From assembly GCA_933207985.1 (NCBI GenBank), contig OW240920.1, positions 125,096,818-125,160,817 of the forward strand: a DNA stretch of 64,000 nucleotides, given 5' to 3'. Made by a program: the position numbers and the translations under genes. This stretch comes from Pelobates cultripes. Taxonomy: Eukaryota; Chordata; Amphibia; Anura; Pelobatidae. This document shows positions 23,988 through 34,900 of this stretch, piece by piece; position 1 is the stretch's first letter; the number at the start of each line of letters is the position of its first letter. Below the pieces are notes generated by a model. The model had not been told where the DNA came from. It did no database searches and worked only from the letters and a program-made list of their open reading frames with translations.

Positions 23988-24083
23988 GAGGGGCGATAGT
24001 GGACACCCTTGTCATGTGCCGTTTGATATTGGGAATCTGGGCGGTGTGATGTTGGGAAGCAGGAGGGCTCCTTGAGGGGAGTG

Positions 24084-24458
24084 TTATGTTGCCTGCAAGA
24101 ACGCAAGAAATGAGCTCGGGAAGTTCATATGTTCTAGTGTGCGGTAAAGGAAGGGCCATAGTAGGCGGTCGAACGCCTTTTCGGCGTCTAGTGAGATCAC
24201 TGTTGTAGGGATTTTGCGGTGTTGAGTTATCCATATAAGGTCTATGTTTCTGCGTGTATTGTCTAATGCTTGTCTATTGGGGATGAAGCCCACTTGGTCT
24301 GGGTGTATTAGTCTGTCTAGGTACGGGTTAATTCTATTGGCCATTATCTTGCTCATGATTTTGAGGTCTACATTGAGTAGAGAGATGGGTCTGTAGTGCT
24401 CGGGTTCCGTGAGATCCTTGTTAGGTTTGGGGAGTAAGCAGATATTTGCCATTGTCAC
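24084..24458 (-). pseudogene. L1 ORF2 RT, finger/palm part
   Basis: The frame carries ICLLPKPNKDLTEPEHYRPI, ISLLNVDLKIMSKIMANRIN, a QVGFIPNRQALDNTR block and ISLDAEKAFDRLLW (motif A with its catalytic Asp). It ends in a stop after FLQAT. Just downstream the NGT-QGCPLSP motif B is broken by a second stop where the family has Arg (CGA to TGA). The endonuclease domain is missing because of 5' truncation. Confidence 0.88.
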
Positions 24459-24462
24459 TCCC

Positions 24463-24555
24463 CACCTTTTTTTAATCCCTATTTTCTATTTTAACCTTCC
24501 TTATAGCAATGCCCAGTATGAAGGCTTAGCTAGGTAGCCCACTTACTATAGCCCA
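24463..24555. other. Short spacer after the L1
   Basis: Possible continuation of the plus-strand L1 interrupted at 21333. It is too short and decayed to be certain. Confidence 0.3.
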
Positions 24556-24975
24556 CTATAACAGACAGACACACATACATACACACACACACACACACAA
24601 AAAGACACATACATACAAACAGACAGGCACACAGACAGGCATACATACATACAGAAAAACAGACAGGCACACATACAGACACACACACATACATACAGAC
24701 ACACACACACACACACACACATACATAAAAACAGACAGGTACACATACATACAGACAGGTACACATTAAAAGACACACAATAAGACATACATAGACACAT
24801 ACACACATACAGATAGACACAAGACACACATACATACAAAGACATACATACACACATATATACAGATAGACACACACACAAGACATACATACATAGACAC
24901 ACACAAGACATACAGACAGACACACACACAAGACATACATACAAAGACACATACACACAAACAAACACACAAAAT
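24556..24975. repeat. Complex CA-rich microsatellite
   Basis: Interrupted (CA)n, (CATA)n and (CAGA)n blocks for about 420 bp, such as ACACACATACATACAGACAG. It opens long cysteine/valine-rich frames on the minus strand that are pure artefacts. Confidence 0.95.
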
Positions 24976-24989
24976 ATTTTAGTCACCCT

Positions 24990-25395
24990 CCTGTTTCCTA
25001 CCTTTTAGTTGCAGGAGGGTGACTTTCCCTGGGATCCAGTTGTGGCTCAGGTTGCTGGGAGTCAGAGTTCCCATTCTGACTCCCTGTTCTTCCGTCCGCG
25101 CGGGCTCTGTGTGTTAGCTGGGAGGAGTGACGTGCAGTCACTTCCTCCCAGCAGTGATGATCTCATCACAGGGGGCCCGGTCGCGCTGTTAAAGCGCCCA
25201 GCGCTGACCAGGCCCCCTGACAATCCATCTCCATTGGGTGGCCCTGACAGCATGGGCCACCCGATGGGCACCTTAACATGTGCCGGGGCCGCAAATGATG
25301 ATGGTGGGCACCCTGTCGCAGGGGTCTGCAGGGCAGCCGGGCCCCCTGGAGTGACGGGCCCGGTCGCAGCTGCGACTGCAGTATGTACGCCAGTG
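24990..25395. mobile_element. Probable hAT-like element, right part
   Basis: A GC-rich segment with palindromes TGGGAGGAGTGACGTGCAGT against CAGTCACTTCCTCCCAGCAG and a right end reading GTATGTACGCCAGTG. This is the inverse of a CAGTGGCGTACATAC-type hAT terminus. A matching left end was not found, and the microsatellite may be internal to it. Confidence 0.45.
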
Positions 25396-25403
25396 CCTTT
25401 GGC

Positions 25404-25515
25404 ACTCCAGATGTTATTGACTACATCCCCCATAATACTCTTACACCCATAATGCTGGCAAAGCATCATGGGAGGTTTAGTCCAAAACATCTTCAGTGCT
25501 GAAGGTTACCTATGC
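25404..25515. mobile_element. Short palindromic hAT MITE
   Basis: GGCACTCCAGATGTTATTGA at the left pairs with the inverted TTCAGTGCTGAAGGTTACC at the right, via CCCATAATACTCTTACACCC and AAAGCATCATGGGAGGT. It ends CCTATGCCTG. Related ends occur at 39328-39385, 40805-40935 and in the hAT element at 54241-62214 (CAGGG-TAGGCAACCT terminus). The left tip is truncated against the previous element. Confidence 0.6.
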
Positions 25516-25780
25516 CTGGCAGAGTATACAATTTCCCTTGTCAATCCTCTATTCCTTTCTTGAACTGACTAAAAGTCCAGGTCTTATATTAAATTCATGT
25601 TCAGTTTAATTGACAGAAAGCTTTTCCATAACTTTAAAGTAAAGTTAAAACACATCCTCTCTTTTTAATATTTCCTTTTAATTCTAGGAGGTTCAGAGAC
25701 ACTTGTATTTTTCCTTCTAATCATCGATACAGATGTAAAACCATGAAATTAAAATGAAAGCTATTGCTCTCCCAGCAGGG
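25516..25780. other. Upstream flank of TSR2
   Basis: No repeat recognised. It is AT-rich until about 25780, where base composition rises toward the TSR2 first exon. Confidence 0.4.
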
Positions 25781-25876
25781 CTCCAGATCGATGTGTTCGG
25801 CACTCTCCAGATCGATGTGTTCGGCACTCTTCTCCTTCTAGTCCAGCCTTGTAGTCACGTGGGTGTTTAGTGTGTC
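25781..25876 (+). promoter_or_regulatory. TSR2: TSR2 promoter-proximal region / 5' UTR with 24-bp tandem duplication
   Basis: Two perfect tandem copies of a 24-bp unit (25781-25804 and 25805-25828; it begins CTCCAGATCGATGTG) lie 49-96 bp before the start codon. A CACGTG E-box is at about 25857-25862. There is no obvious TATA box. The transcription start is unknown, so the duplication may be in the promoter or the 5' UTR. The start codon has G at -3 and G at +4, a good initiation context. Confidence 0.55.
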
Positions 25877-25957
25877 ATGGCGGCGTGCAGTGCAGGTTCA
25901 CGTGGTCTGTTCGGTGAAGCAGTCCGGGCCGTGTTGGGGAGCTGGCCGGTTCTGCAG
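25877..25957 (+). CDS. TSR2: TSR2 coding exon 1
   Basis: 27 codons from ATG at 25877 to a phase-0 GTGATT donor at 25958. It encodes [10 protein letters not shown] then [17 protein letters not shown]. The last residues lead straight into the IAVENGFGG motif of exon 2. Confidence 0.93.
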
Positions 25958-28900
25958 GTGATTAATGTGCCCTCTTCCTGCAGGGTGTGAGTGACATTTT
26001 AAGTTGTCAGTGCTTGGCAGCTGTGTGACTCTGCACCATATATGGTGCTGTATGTAGCCTGCATGGTTTCATAAAGCACACCCTGTGTTATTGGACATTT
26101 AGATGCTGAATTCAATTATTGAGGTGTTTATAAGTTGCTGGGTAACTGTATTACATGGTGTTTGCTAATATAAAGTATTGTCTAAATAAAATCTCCACTA
26201 GTGAAAGCAGCAATTTTATAACTTCCCAATTTATTCTTTACCATTTTTTTTAATTTTACTGCTTGGGAATGAAAGGAATAATCCAGGCACTATAACTACC
26301 GCAGCATGCTGTAGTGGTTATAGTGCCATAAATAGCCCTAATAGGCCAAGTTGTAAGTTTAACAACTTACCTGGTGTGTGTTGGGTGCCAGTCGCAGCCT
26401 ACTATGCATATGGAAGCTCTGTGCAGTGACAATTCAAATCTCCCTACCGCATATCCTCATAAAATGAGCAGGGCCTCCTCTTTTACCTGTAAATATCTCC
26501 TGTCTATAATTGTAAAGCGCCGCGGAATATGTTGGAGCTATATAAATATTGATATGTAGTGATTGTACATCAAAGAACACTAAAAAAAAAAGTACAGAGC
26601 AAGCTTGCTTCATGCCTTTGCTGCCCCTATGCAATAATTTTTGGGTTGCTTTGCGCATAGCATCCGTTTGGCAGGAATGCTTGTCAATCCTATGTATGCG
26701 AGACTCACTGCTAAGTCTCTTTCCTTGAGAGGAAGCAAACAGACATCCTAGTACTGTGTGTGAAGTGTGCACACTGCATATATGAGTCTTCAAAGACATA
26801 ATTTAATGGACGCTATAGGCACACAGACCACTTCATTTCAATGCAGTTGGCGGTATGCCATATCCCTGCTTTAACCCTTTAACTGAACGCATTGTCATTC
26901 TCCAGTGTTTATGTACCGGTGTTAAAAACACCTCTAGTGGCTGTCACAAGAAATAAGAACTATGTTTCCTTATGTATAACCTTCAAGTTGACAAAGGGTG
27001 GTACTTTAATCAAGCTCCGTGGCCATTGTAAACTTTGTAATTTGCTCTAATCACCTTCTACTAGCAGCACGGGCTATCACTGACACTATGTGCCCACTCT
27101 TGTGCAATTGTAAGAGTCAATGCAGGTCCATTGGAAACCTTGGGTATGGCATGGCGGGACTAGCACAGCTTTGGAAAAGATAAGTTGGACTGGTCGAGGG
27201 TCTGAAAATGGTGTTGGTGACAGGGCTACAGGGGGACACATTCATTAATGGTCATGTAGAAGTGTCATGGACATGTGAGAATTTGGTGGCCTGAACTTTG
27301 TGCACACTGACACATAATCCCAATTCTCCTGTTTACAGATCGCTGTGGAAAATGGATTTGGAGGTGCCCACAGCCAGGAAAAGGCAGAGTGGATGGTGGG
27401 AGCAGTGCATCAGTATTTCCAGACTAATTGTAAGTGACTATGGTGATTAACATGTACATTAAAAGTTATTATAGTTTCCGAAGGGAAGGCAGTCTGGAGT
27501 TGGCTTCTCAGGTTAAAAAATATTCAAATGATCCGTGAACTGTAGAATCATGCACTGACTTCAATACATTTGGATAGTTTCAAATACCGTATATACTCGA
27601 GTATAAGCCGACCCGAATATAAGCCGAGGCCCCTAATTTTACCACAAAAAAATGGGAAAACTTATTGACTCGAGTATAAGCCTAGGGTGGGAAATGCGGC
27701 AGCTACTGGTAAATTTCTAAATTAAATTAGAGCCCAATAAAATTACATTAATTGAATATTTACAGTGTGTGTATAGAATGAATGCAGAGTGTGTGTTTGT
27801 GTGTGTATAGAATGAATGCAGAGTGTGTGTTTGTGTGTGTATAGAATGAATGCAGAGTGTGTGTTGTGTGTGTGTATAGAATGAATGCAGAGTGTGTGTT
27901 TGTGTGTGTATAGAATGAATGCAGAGTGTGTGTTGTGTGTGTGTATAGAATGAATGCAGAGTGTGTGTTTGTGTGTGTATAGAATGAATGCAGTGTGTGT
28001 GTGTATAGAATGAATGCAGAGTGTGTGTTTGTGTGTGTGTATAGAATGAATGCAGAGTGTGTGTTTGTGTGTGTGTATAGAATGAATGCAGTGTGTGTTT
28101 GTGCAGTGTGTGTAAACTGGATGAGGGGAGGGCATTTTTATCTTAATTTTTTTTTTGTAAATATATTTTTATTTGATATAAAGGTTGCCTCGTTCAAATA
28201 TTCGAGGAGAAGAAGATGATGAACATGCAAACAAAAATTGGTGACGCGCAGGTCACATTGTAACGTTGGAAACAGTGGTTTGTTGGACTCGCAGGTCCCA
28301 TGAGACATATTCATTAGGTAGTATTTTCACTTGGTGCGATATATGAGGGTATGGACCTACAGGTCCCCACATACCTAGAGTTAGTGCCCGTGTCAAGAGG
28401 TTTCGGGTCGCGTCATGTATCAATGCTTGTTTGTGTGCTCGTGCCAGCGGCACGCCTGTCCTTAGGTGGTAGGTAGAGTAACGGTATAGTCGCCTTTGTG
28501 GCAAGTGCAGAGGCGATTGTATCTCGCAGGCTTCTGCGTGATGCCGCCTTCTAAGAGGTCGGGGGAAACGTTGTCCAACTTGTGGTGTAGGAGTCGAAGT
28601 TATAGTGAGTTTTCGTCGCAGTTCGTGCTATCTTAATTTTTTAATTTTATTATATTATTTTAATATTATATTATTATATTATTTTAATATTATAATATTT
28701 TAATAATATTATTATTTTAATATTTGCATTATTGTCCCCCCCTCCCTGCTTGCTGCCTGGTCAGGGAGGGGGTACAAAAAACCATTTAAAAAAAAAAATA
28801 ATGCAAATATTAAAATAATAATATAATAATAAAATAATATTAAAATAATAATATTATTTTATTATTATATTATTATTATTTTAATATTTGCATTATTTTT

Positions 28901-31900
28901 TTTAAATGTTTTTTGTCCCCCCTCCCTGGCCAGGCAACAAGCAGGCAGGGGGGACAAAAACCCATTAAAATAAATAAATAATGCAAATATTAAAATAATA
29001 TAATATTAAAATAATTATTATTTTATTATTATATTATTATTATTTTAATATTTGCATTATTTTTTTTAAATGTTTTTTTTTTTGTCCCCCCTCCCTGGCC
29101 AGACAACAAGCAGGCAGGGGGGACAAAAAACCATTAAAAAAAAAAAAAATAATGCAAGAGGCAGAGCATGAACGTGTACAGCACTGATCCAGGAAGCACA
29201 TCTAGTGGCCGTCTGAGTGACTGCCACTGGAGGTGTCCCTAGGTAGTAATGTAAACTCTGCCTTTCTTCTGAAAAGGCAGTATTTACATTAAAAAGCCGG
29301 CAGAGCTAAGTTTTATTATTCAATTTGCTAAATGTATGTAGCTCTGCACAATTTGTTGGCATTGCATCAATGGTAGTAATAAAACCTAAAACTTGTTATA
29401 ACATGCTGCCAATATCTGCAGTCTTGAATTAAAGAGCCACCTATAAATAGAAAGAAAAAAAAAAAAAGCTGGCAGAGACTGACTATACACCCCCCCTAGA
29501 ACAACTACCTTAAGCTGTAGTTGAAGTGGTGACTATAGTGTCCCTTTAACAGATACCCTACTGCAGGCACATAAGACTTTAGAATGTCCCAATACTTATA
29601 TTTTTATATTTAATCTAATCGTAACCCATTTTTCTCTTGTTTATCATTATTGAGTGGGTTACATCTCATCTTATCACGAATGCCGCTGTGCATCTCTTAT
29701 GTTAGTATGTTCTAAATCAGATGTTGATGTGTGGCTTCGAAATCTGTCATCATACTTACTATAATTCAGTATGTGAGATAAGACACGTATGTTAAAGAAA
29801 ACACAATCTTTTTTTGATAAACATCCACACACAACCAAGTGCATGAGTTATGGACTAAGCAAAGATTAGGAGGACGAAAACATAAAAAAAAAATCTTTAT
29901 TTTGTCATGCATGGAGAATACATGATGCAATCAATGTCACAACAGCTGTTGCTAGCATATTTATCAACATTCAGAGACAATTGTGGGCATCCAGTAACAC
30001 TGCACATTTTATATTATTTAATTACATTATAGGAGATATAATCAGGAAACAGCCAGTGAACCCTGTGTGGATGTAGTAAGAGTGTTAGTTGCCAGTTTAG
30101 GTTATGATCACAAAGGTTTATACCCCTTGCCCAGAGACTATGTGAGTATTTTAGTGGGGGCCAACCATTAGCTGGCAGGGGATGTGGGTGTAGTGAAAGA
30201 ATCTAGTTTGGCTACTCTGCATTAAGATGCGTTTAGCATTTGTCGCTTAGTGTTAAAGCTTCTGCTTGTTGTGAGCTGCTTGTGGAATAGCTGAATATTA
30301 GTCTAATAAACTTTGCAAGGAAAGTAAAACAAAAAAACGAGGAAATAAAATAAAAAGAACAAAAAAACAAAGCAATCTGTAACGGTAATAGACATGTTGA
30401 GTGATAGTGGTGGAATGGAAAGTCCCCTTGAGTAGGCCAGCCTCTGTTTCCTCAGGTGGGTGGTCTGACAGGTGAGGCTCTCTGGATTGCTCTTGGAGTA
30501 AATTCCCGAATGGTGGCCGGTTACAGCCTGGACAGGTCTGTTCCAGTTGTCGGTGAGGCATGCAGTATGCCTGCGGTTTTTAGGTGTGATTCCAGCTCCT
30601 GAGACCCCTGTGCTCTGCAGAAAGTCCCATTGTGTGTAAACAATATAGCTCGTGGTGTCCCTCATCTGTAGGGAATCTCTGGCACGAAGGTGTTGCAGGA
30701 GAGGTTGCAGTGATTTTACGCCAGATTAGGCTGCTCTTTGTGAGGTCTGGGCATACTGTTAGCAAGGAGCCCTCAATGAGCAGGGGAGTTTTCCCTCTCA
30801 GAGCGGCCAGGAGTGAGGCTTTATCCAAGAGAGCTTAGAATCTAAGTATGAGCTCTGCAGTTGCCAGTGCCCTAGCTGGCTATGGTAGCCAGAACATACC
30901 ACCCAGCCTCAAAGATTTCTCCTGCTTTTGTGGAAGCAAGACTCCAAAGAAGTAGTGGGGTAGGTCAGCGATTTCAACCGACTCTTTGATGCAGCCCCTT
31001 CAATGGCTTCTTTGTAATAGGCCATATCTGCTGCCAGGTCTTTGTGGAGCTCTGCAAGCATCTTTTTAAGTTGGTCCTCAGTGACCTGGTCCCTGGCTTT
31101 CTGTGGTTCAATTTTGCGGTCCGGCATGAGCCAGAAGGATTTTCCCTCCAAGAGGTCCGAGGCAAACTCCTCCGAAGGTGTATGATGAGAGGTAGTCTGC
31201 CAGCGCCATTTTAGACCACGTGGCCTTCTGCGTGTTCTGCAACATGTCTCCTATATCTATATCTGCCATGGGAGCTTTTGTCAGCTTTTGCTCTTTTTGT
31301 TTTGCGGCCCATGGTCTATCCGCCAAGCAAGTTAGAGCCAGAGCTCAGAGAAGTTAGACCGCTCCGTTGCCCTGCTAGCTCCACCCTGAAAACATTTTTT
31401 ATGTATATATATCTTTTTTTTTTTTTTTTTTCTTTCTCCCGACTCCACTACATCTCACTGACCCCTTAGTCACCCTCAAATGCCCCTAAGCCCCCCACAT
31501 TACCTATTTTCATAAGTCCCTGTGGGACACGTCATCTGCCCACAGTAGATAGCACTGTGAAATTGCTGCACATGCCCAATTAAAGGGACTCTCCAGTGCC
31601 AGGAAAACAATCTGTTTTCCTGGCACTGCAGGTCCCCCTTTCCCTCCCACCTCCCATCCCCGGTTGCTGAAGGGGTCAAAACCCTTCAGTGACTTACCAG
31701 AGGCAGTGACGATGTCCCTTGGCGCTGCTTCTTGGTCTGCCCACGCTCCTCCCCGTCACCCGGGGAAAATGCTTTTCTTATGGGGATTTTAGTGATGCTG
31801 GAGGTCTTCACATAGCGTGAGGACGTCCAGCGACGCTATAGCACAAAATCTGTGCTATAATCCCGGAAGTGCCCTCTAGTGGCTGTCTAGCAGACAGCCA

Positions 31901-34900
31901 CTAGAGGAGGAGTTAACCCTGCAAGGTAATTATTGCCGTTTTTATAAACTGCAGTAATTACAGTTGCAGGGTTAAGGGTAGTTGGAGTTGGCACACAAAC
32001 CACTCCAATGGGCAGAAGTGGTCTGGGTGCCTGGAGTGTCCCTATAAACAGAAAGACGAATGAATGACTAGAAATTTAAGATGAACAAACACTGAATATC
32101 AGTGTTCGTTCAGTTTATTACAAGGAGGGAGCTACCGGCACACAGCTCCTTCCTTGTAATATGTAACTATAGAAGCGGCAGGGAACAGTGCTCCCCGCCA
32201 CTTCCTAAGCCCCCACATGTCCACCCTTATTCTATGCGTGGCGGGTGCAGGCCCTAAATAACAATAAGGGGGGGAGACCCTCTGTTCTTCCCCCCCGGCT
32301 CCCTACCCCTGCTCGGTGGTTGGGGGCCCTAAATAACAATGTGGGGGGACGACGACCTACTATCCTCCCCCCGGGCCTGCACCCCTGCGCGGTGGGTGGG
32401 GGCCTAAATAACAATAAGGGGGTGGACACCTACTACCCTCACCGCTGAGCAGTGGATGGGGGCCATAAATAACAATAAGGGGGGGGACCTAAATGAGAAT
32501 GTGGCCCCCCGGGTCCCCACCCCTGCGCGGTGGGTGGGGGCCCTAAATAACAATAGGGGGGTTGGGACCTACTGTCCTTTCCCCCCCCCCCCACCCCTCC
32601 CGGGCCCCCTACTTCTGAGCTGCGGGTGGGGGCCCTAAATAACAATAAGGGGGATGACCTACTGTCCTCCACCCCAGCCCCCACCCCTGTGCGGCAGGTG
32701 GGGACCCTAAATAACAATAAGGGGGGGGGACCTACTGTCCCTGAGCGGTGAGTGGGGGCCCTAAATGAAAATCTTCCAAGGTGACTAGGGGTCCCCAAGC
32801 CCCCTAGTCACCCCCCCCACCCAAATAAAAACTATCCCCTACCTACCCCACTCAACCTAAAAATAGTGAGGGGGGAATAAAATAACTAACCTGTAAAGAA
32901 AAATAAAACTTAGCATTTGATGTCTTATTTTTTTCTAAAATCTTCATTTTTCAGCCCTCAAAAAGGCCAAATAAAAAAAACATCATACCCGTCGAACTTA
33001 ATTTAATAAAATAAAAAACCTGAAGCTAAAAAAATTAATCCATCTTCACCCGTCGAGGGCACGGCGCAGACTTAGCTCCGCAGGGCGGGGAAAGACTTAT
33101 AAAGCCTTGCCCCACCCTGCATTTAGACTCAAAGCACTCTGATTGGTGGGTTTAAGCCATCCAATCAGAGTGCTCTGACAGGTAAGTCTCTACATTTACC
33201 TGTCACAGCACTCTGATTGGTTGGCTTGAAATCCATCCAATCAGAGTGCTCTGTGTCATTTTACAAATGCAACCCTTCCTGCAACACCTGCGAAATAAAG
33301 AAATACCTTACAGATGGGGAACCTCAGGAGCGCTTTTCCCCTTACGGAGGGACTGCCCACAGAGTTAACAGCTCCCAAGAGGTTAAAGCCTTGTTAACCA
33401 CCTTGGGACTCCTGACAACCCCCGACACAACAGGGTTTAAGCATGTCACAGCTGAATCCAGCCAACGTGCCGGAGTTTACTCCCTGACTATCACAGCGAG
33501 CGCAATGGGCCAACGCACCAACATGAGGAACTTATCTCAGGGGCGAAACACCGCTTGTCCCTCCTAAGGGATTGACTTTCCACCAATACCTACCGTTACT
33601 CTTCACCACTGTTTGAGACACCTCATTTTCTGTTCAGCTCTACTTCTGATTTTTTATTTATTTTACACATACTATTCCTTTATCTATATTGCGATACCTC
33701 TAGCAACATAAGCTATGTTAACTATATAAGATATGGTTTACACGCTCTGTCCTTGCCAGTTGCTCAACATAGCTGATACACGGTGTGCACTAACTATGCA
33801 GGACAGCTGCTGCTACTCTGAAAAGGGATTCCTATAACTCCCTAACCCCCCGTCAGCTGTCAACTCTATCTAACGAGCCACATAGTTACATATGCATAAT
33901 GCATAGCAATACTCGATAGCCTTTACCCGTGAAGCCAATGAGGTTACACGGGATATATACTTAGGCTCAATTATTGTTTCGGTTAAAAATAAATAAAAAA
34001 TGCTCATGTTGCATGCAGTCTCTTATATCATGATTTACTCTGTCTGTGGAGCTCACGCTCCTCTGTTTGATGATTTCTGTATATTCCATTTTGCTTGATT
34101 CATGTGCAACATGACAAAAATAAAGAATTTAGAAAAACAAAAAGGGAACTGTGACTTCCCAGAAATGTTAATATTATCTTAACTTATCCATATACTGAAC
34201 AAATATTTATTTCTCAATGTGTGACAAAATTTAACCCACAACTTTATCCTTCAATTGGGAGCCTCCATCATAACTGCCTGTCAATCATGGTTGCACATTG
34301 TAGGCTATGCTAGCTTTAGTGTATCTTTCATTTTAAAAATGACAGGAGGGCTTCATATTTAGCTTAACTTCCTTTACTGTACTCCCAACAGCAAAGTATT
34401 TACTCAGTAACATGAAAACCTATCATGAAACCGTAATCCCAACCAATAGACATGCCCATTGAACCTCATCCGCTTTCTTCGTGACGATGAAAAGTAACAG
34501 TCCAAGTAAATGACCGGAAAAAAACAGATAAATTAAGAATCTACTGGAACATGTAGCCTTGTAGAATAAGATTCATCCACTCATAAACACCGATGCAAAT
34601 GATGACACTGAAAAACCAAGGACCGAATCCGTTGAAAATGACTAATAAAATATTTAAGGGCAATGTAAATACAATACATAAAACTGATTTAAGAATAAAT
34701 TCACATATAGCATATATAACACATCAATAAAAAAATACTGTTATGGAATAATATAGGATGATTTTTCAACAAACTTTATACCGAATATGAAAAACCTAAA
34801 AGACTTACTATAACTAGGAGGGAAAATATTTGTCTCCTGTCATTTTTAAAGTTAAGATTATAGATACACTAATGCTAGCACAATCTACAATCTTATTACA

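Larger units (their letters stand above)
21333..24462 (-). mobile_element. L1 LINE, 5'-truncated, minus strand (~3.1 kb)
   Basis: The 3' end lies at 21333-21345, an A tail read as a T run on +, preceded on the minus strand by AATAAAGAATTTAAA. Then come about 0.85 kb of 3' UTR and the ORF2 C-terminal domain and RT, up to the truncation near 24455-24462. Both edges carry CCCACCTTTTTTT, consistent with a target-site duplication merging with the tail. Sequence beyond the right edge may continue the older plus-strand L1. Confidence 0.85.

Noticed and set aside
24530..24986. Long Cys/Val-rich frames on -
   Set aside because: They are translations of a CA-rich microsatellite in several frames at once.
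26434..26799. 121-codon frame on - in TSR2 intron 1
   Set aside because: It overlaps a SINE-type tail and a MITE relic and has no family resemblance.
27743..28135. 130-codon His/Thr-rich frame on -
   Set aside because: It is a translation of the GT-rich minisatellite.
33217..33567. 116-codon frame on +
   Set aside because: It crosses the boundary between a palindromic repeat and an L1 3' UTR and matches nothing recognisable.
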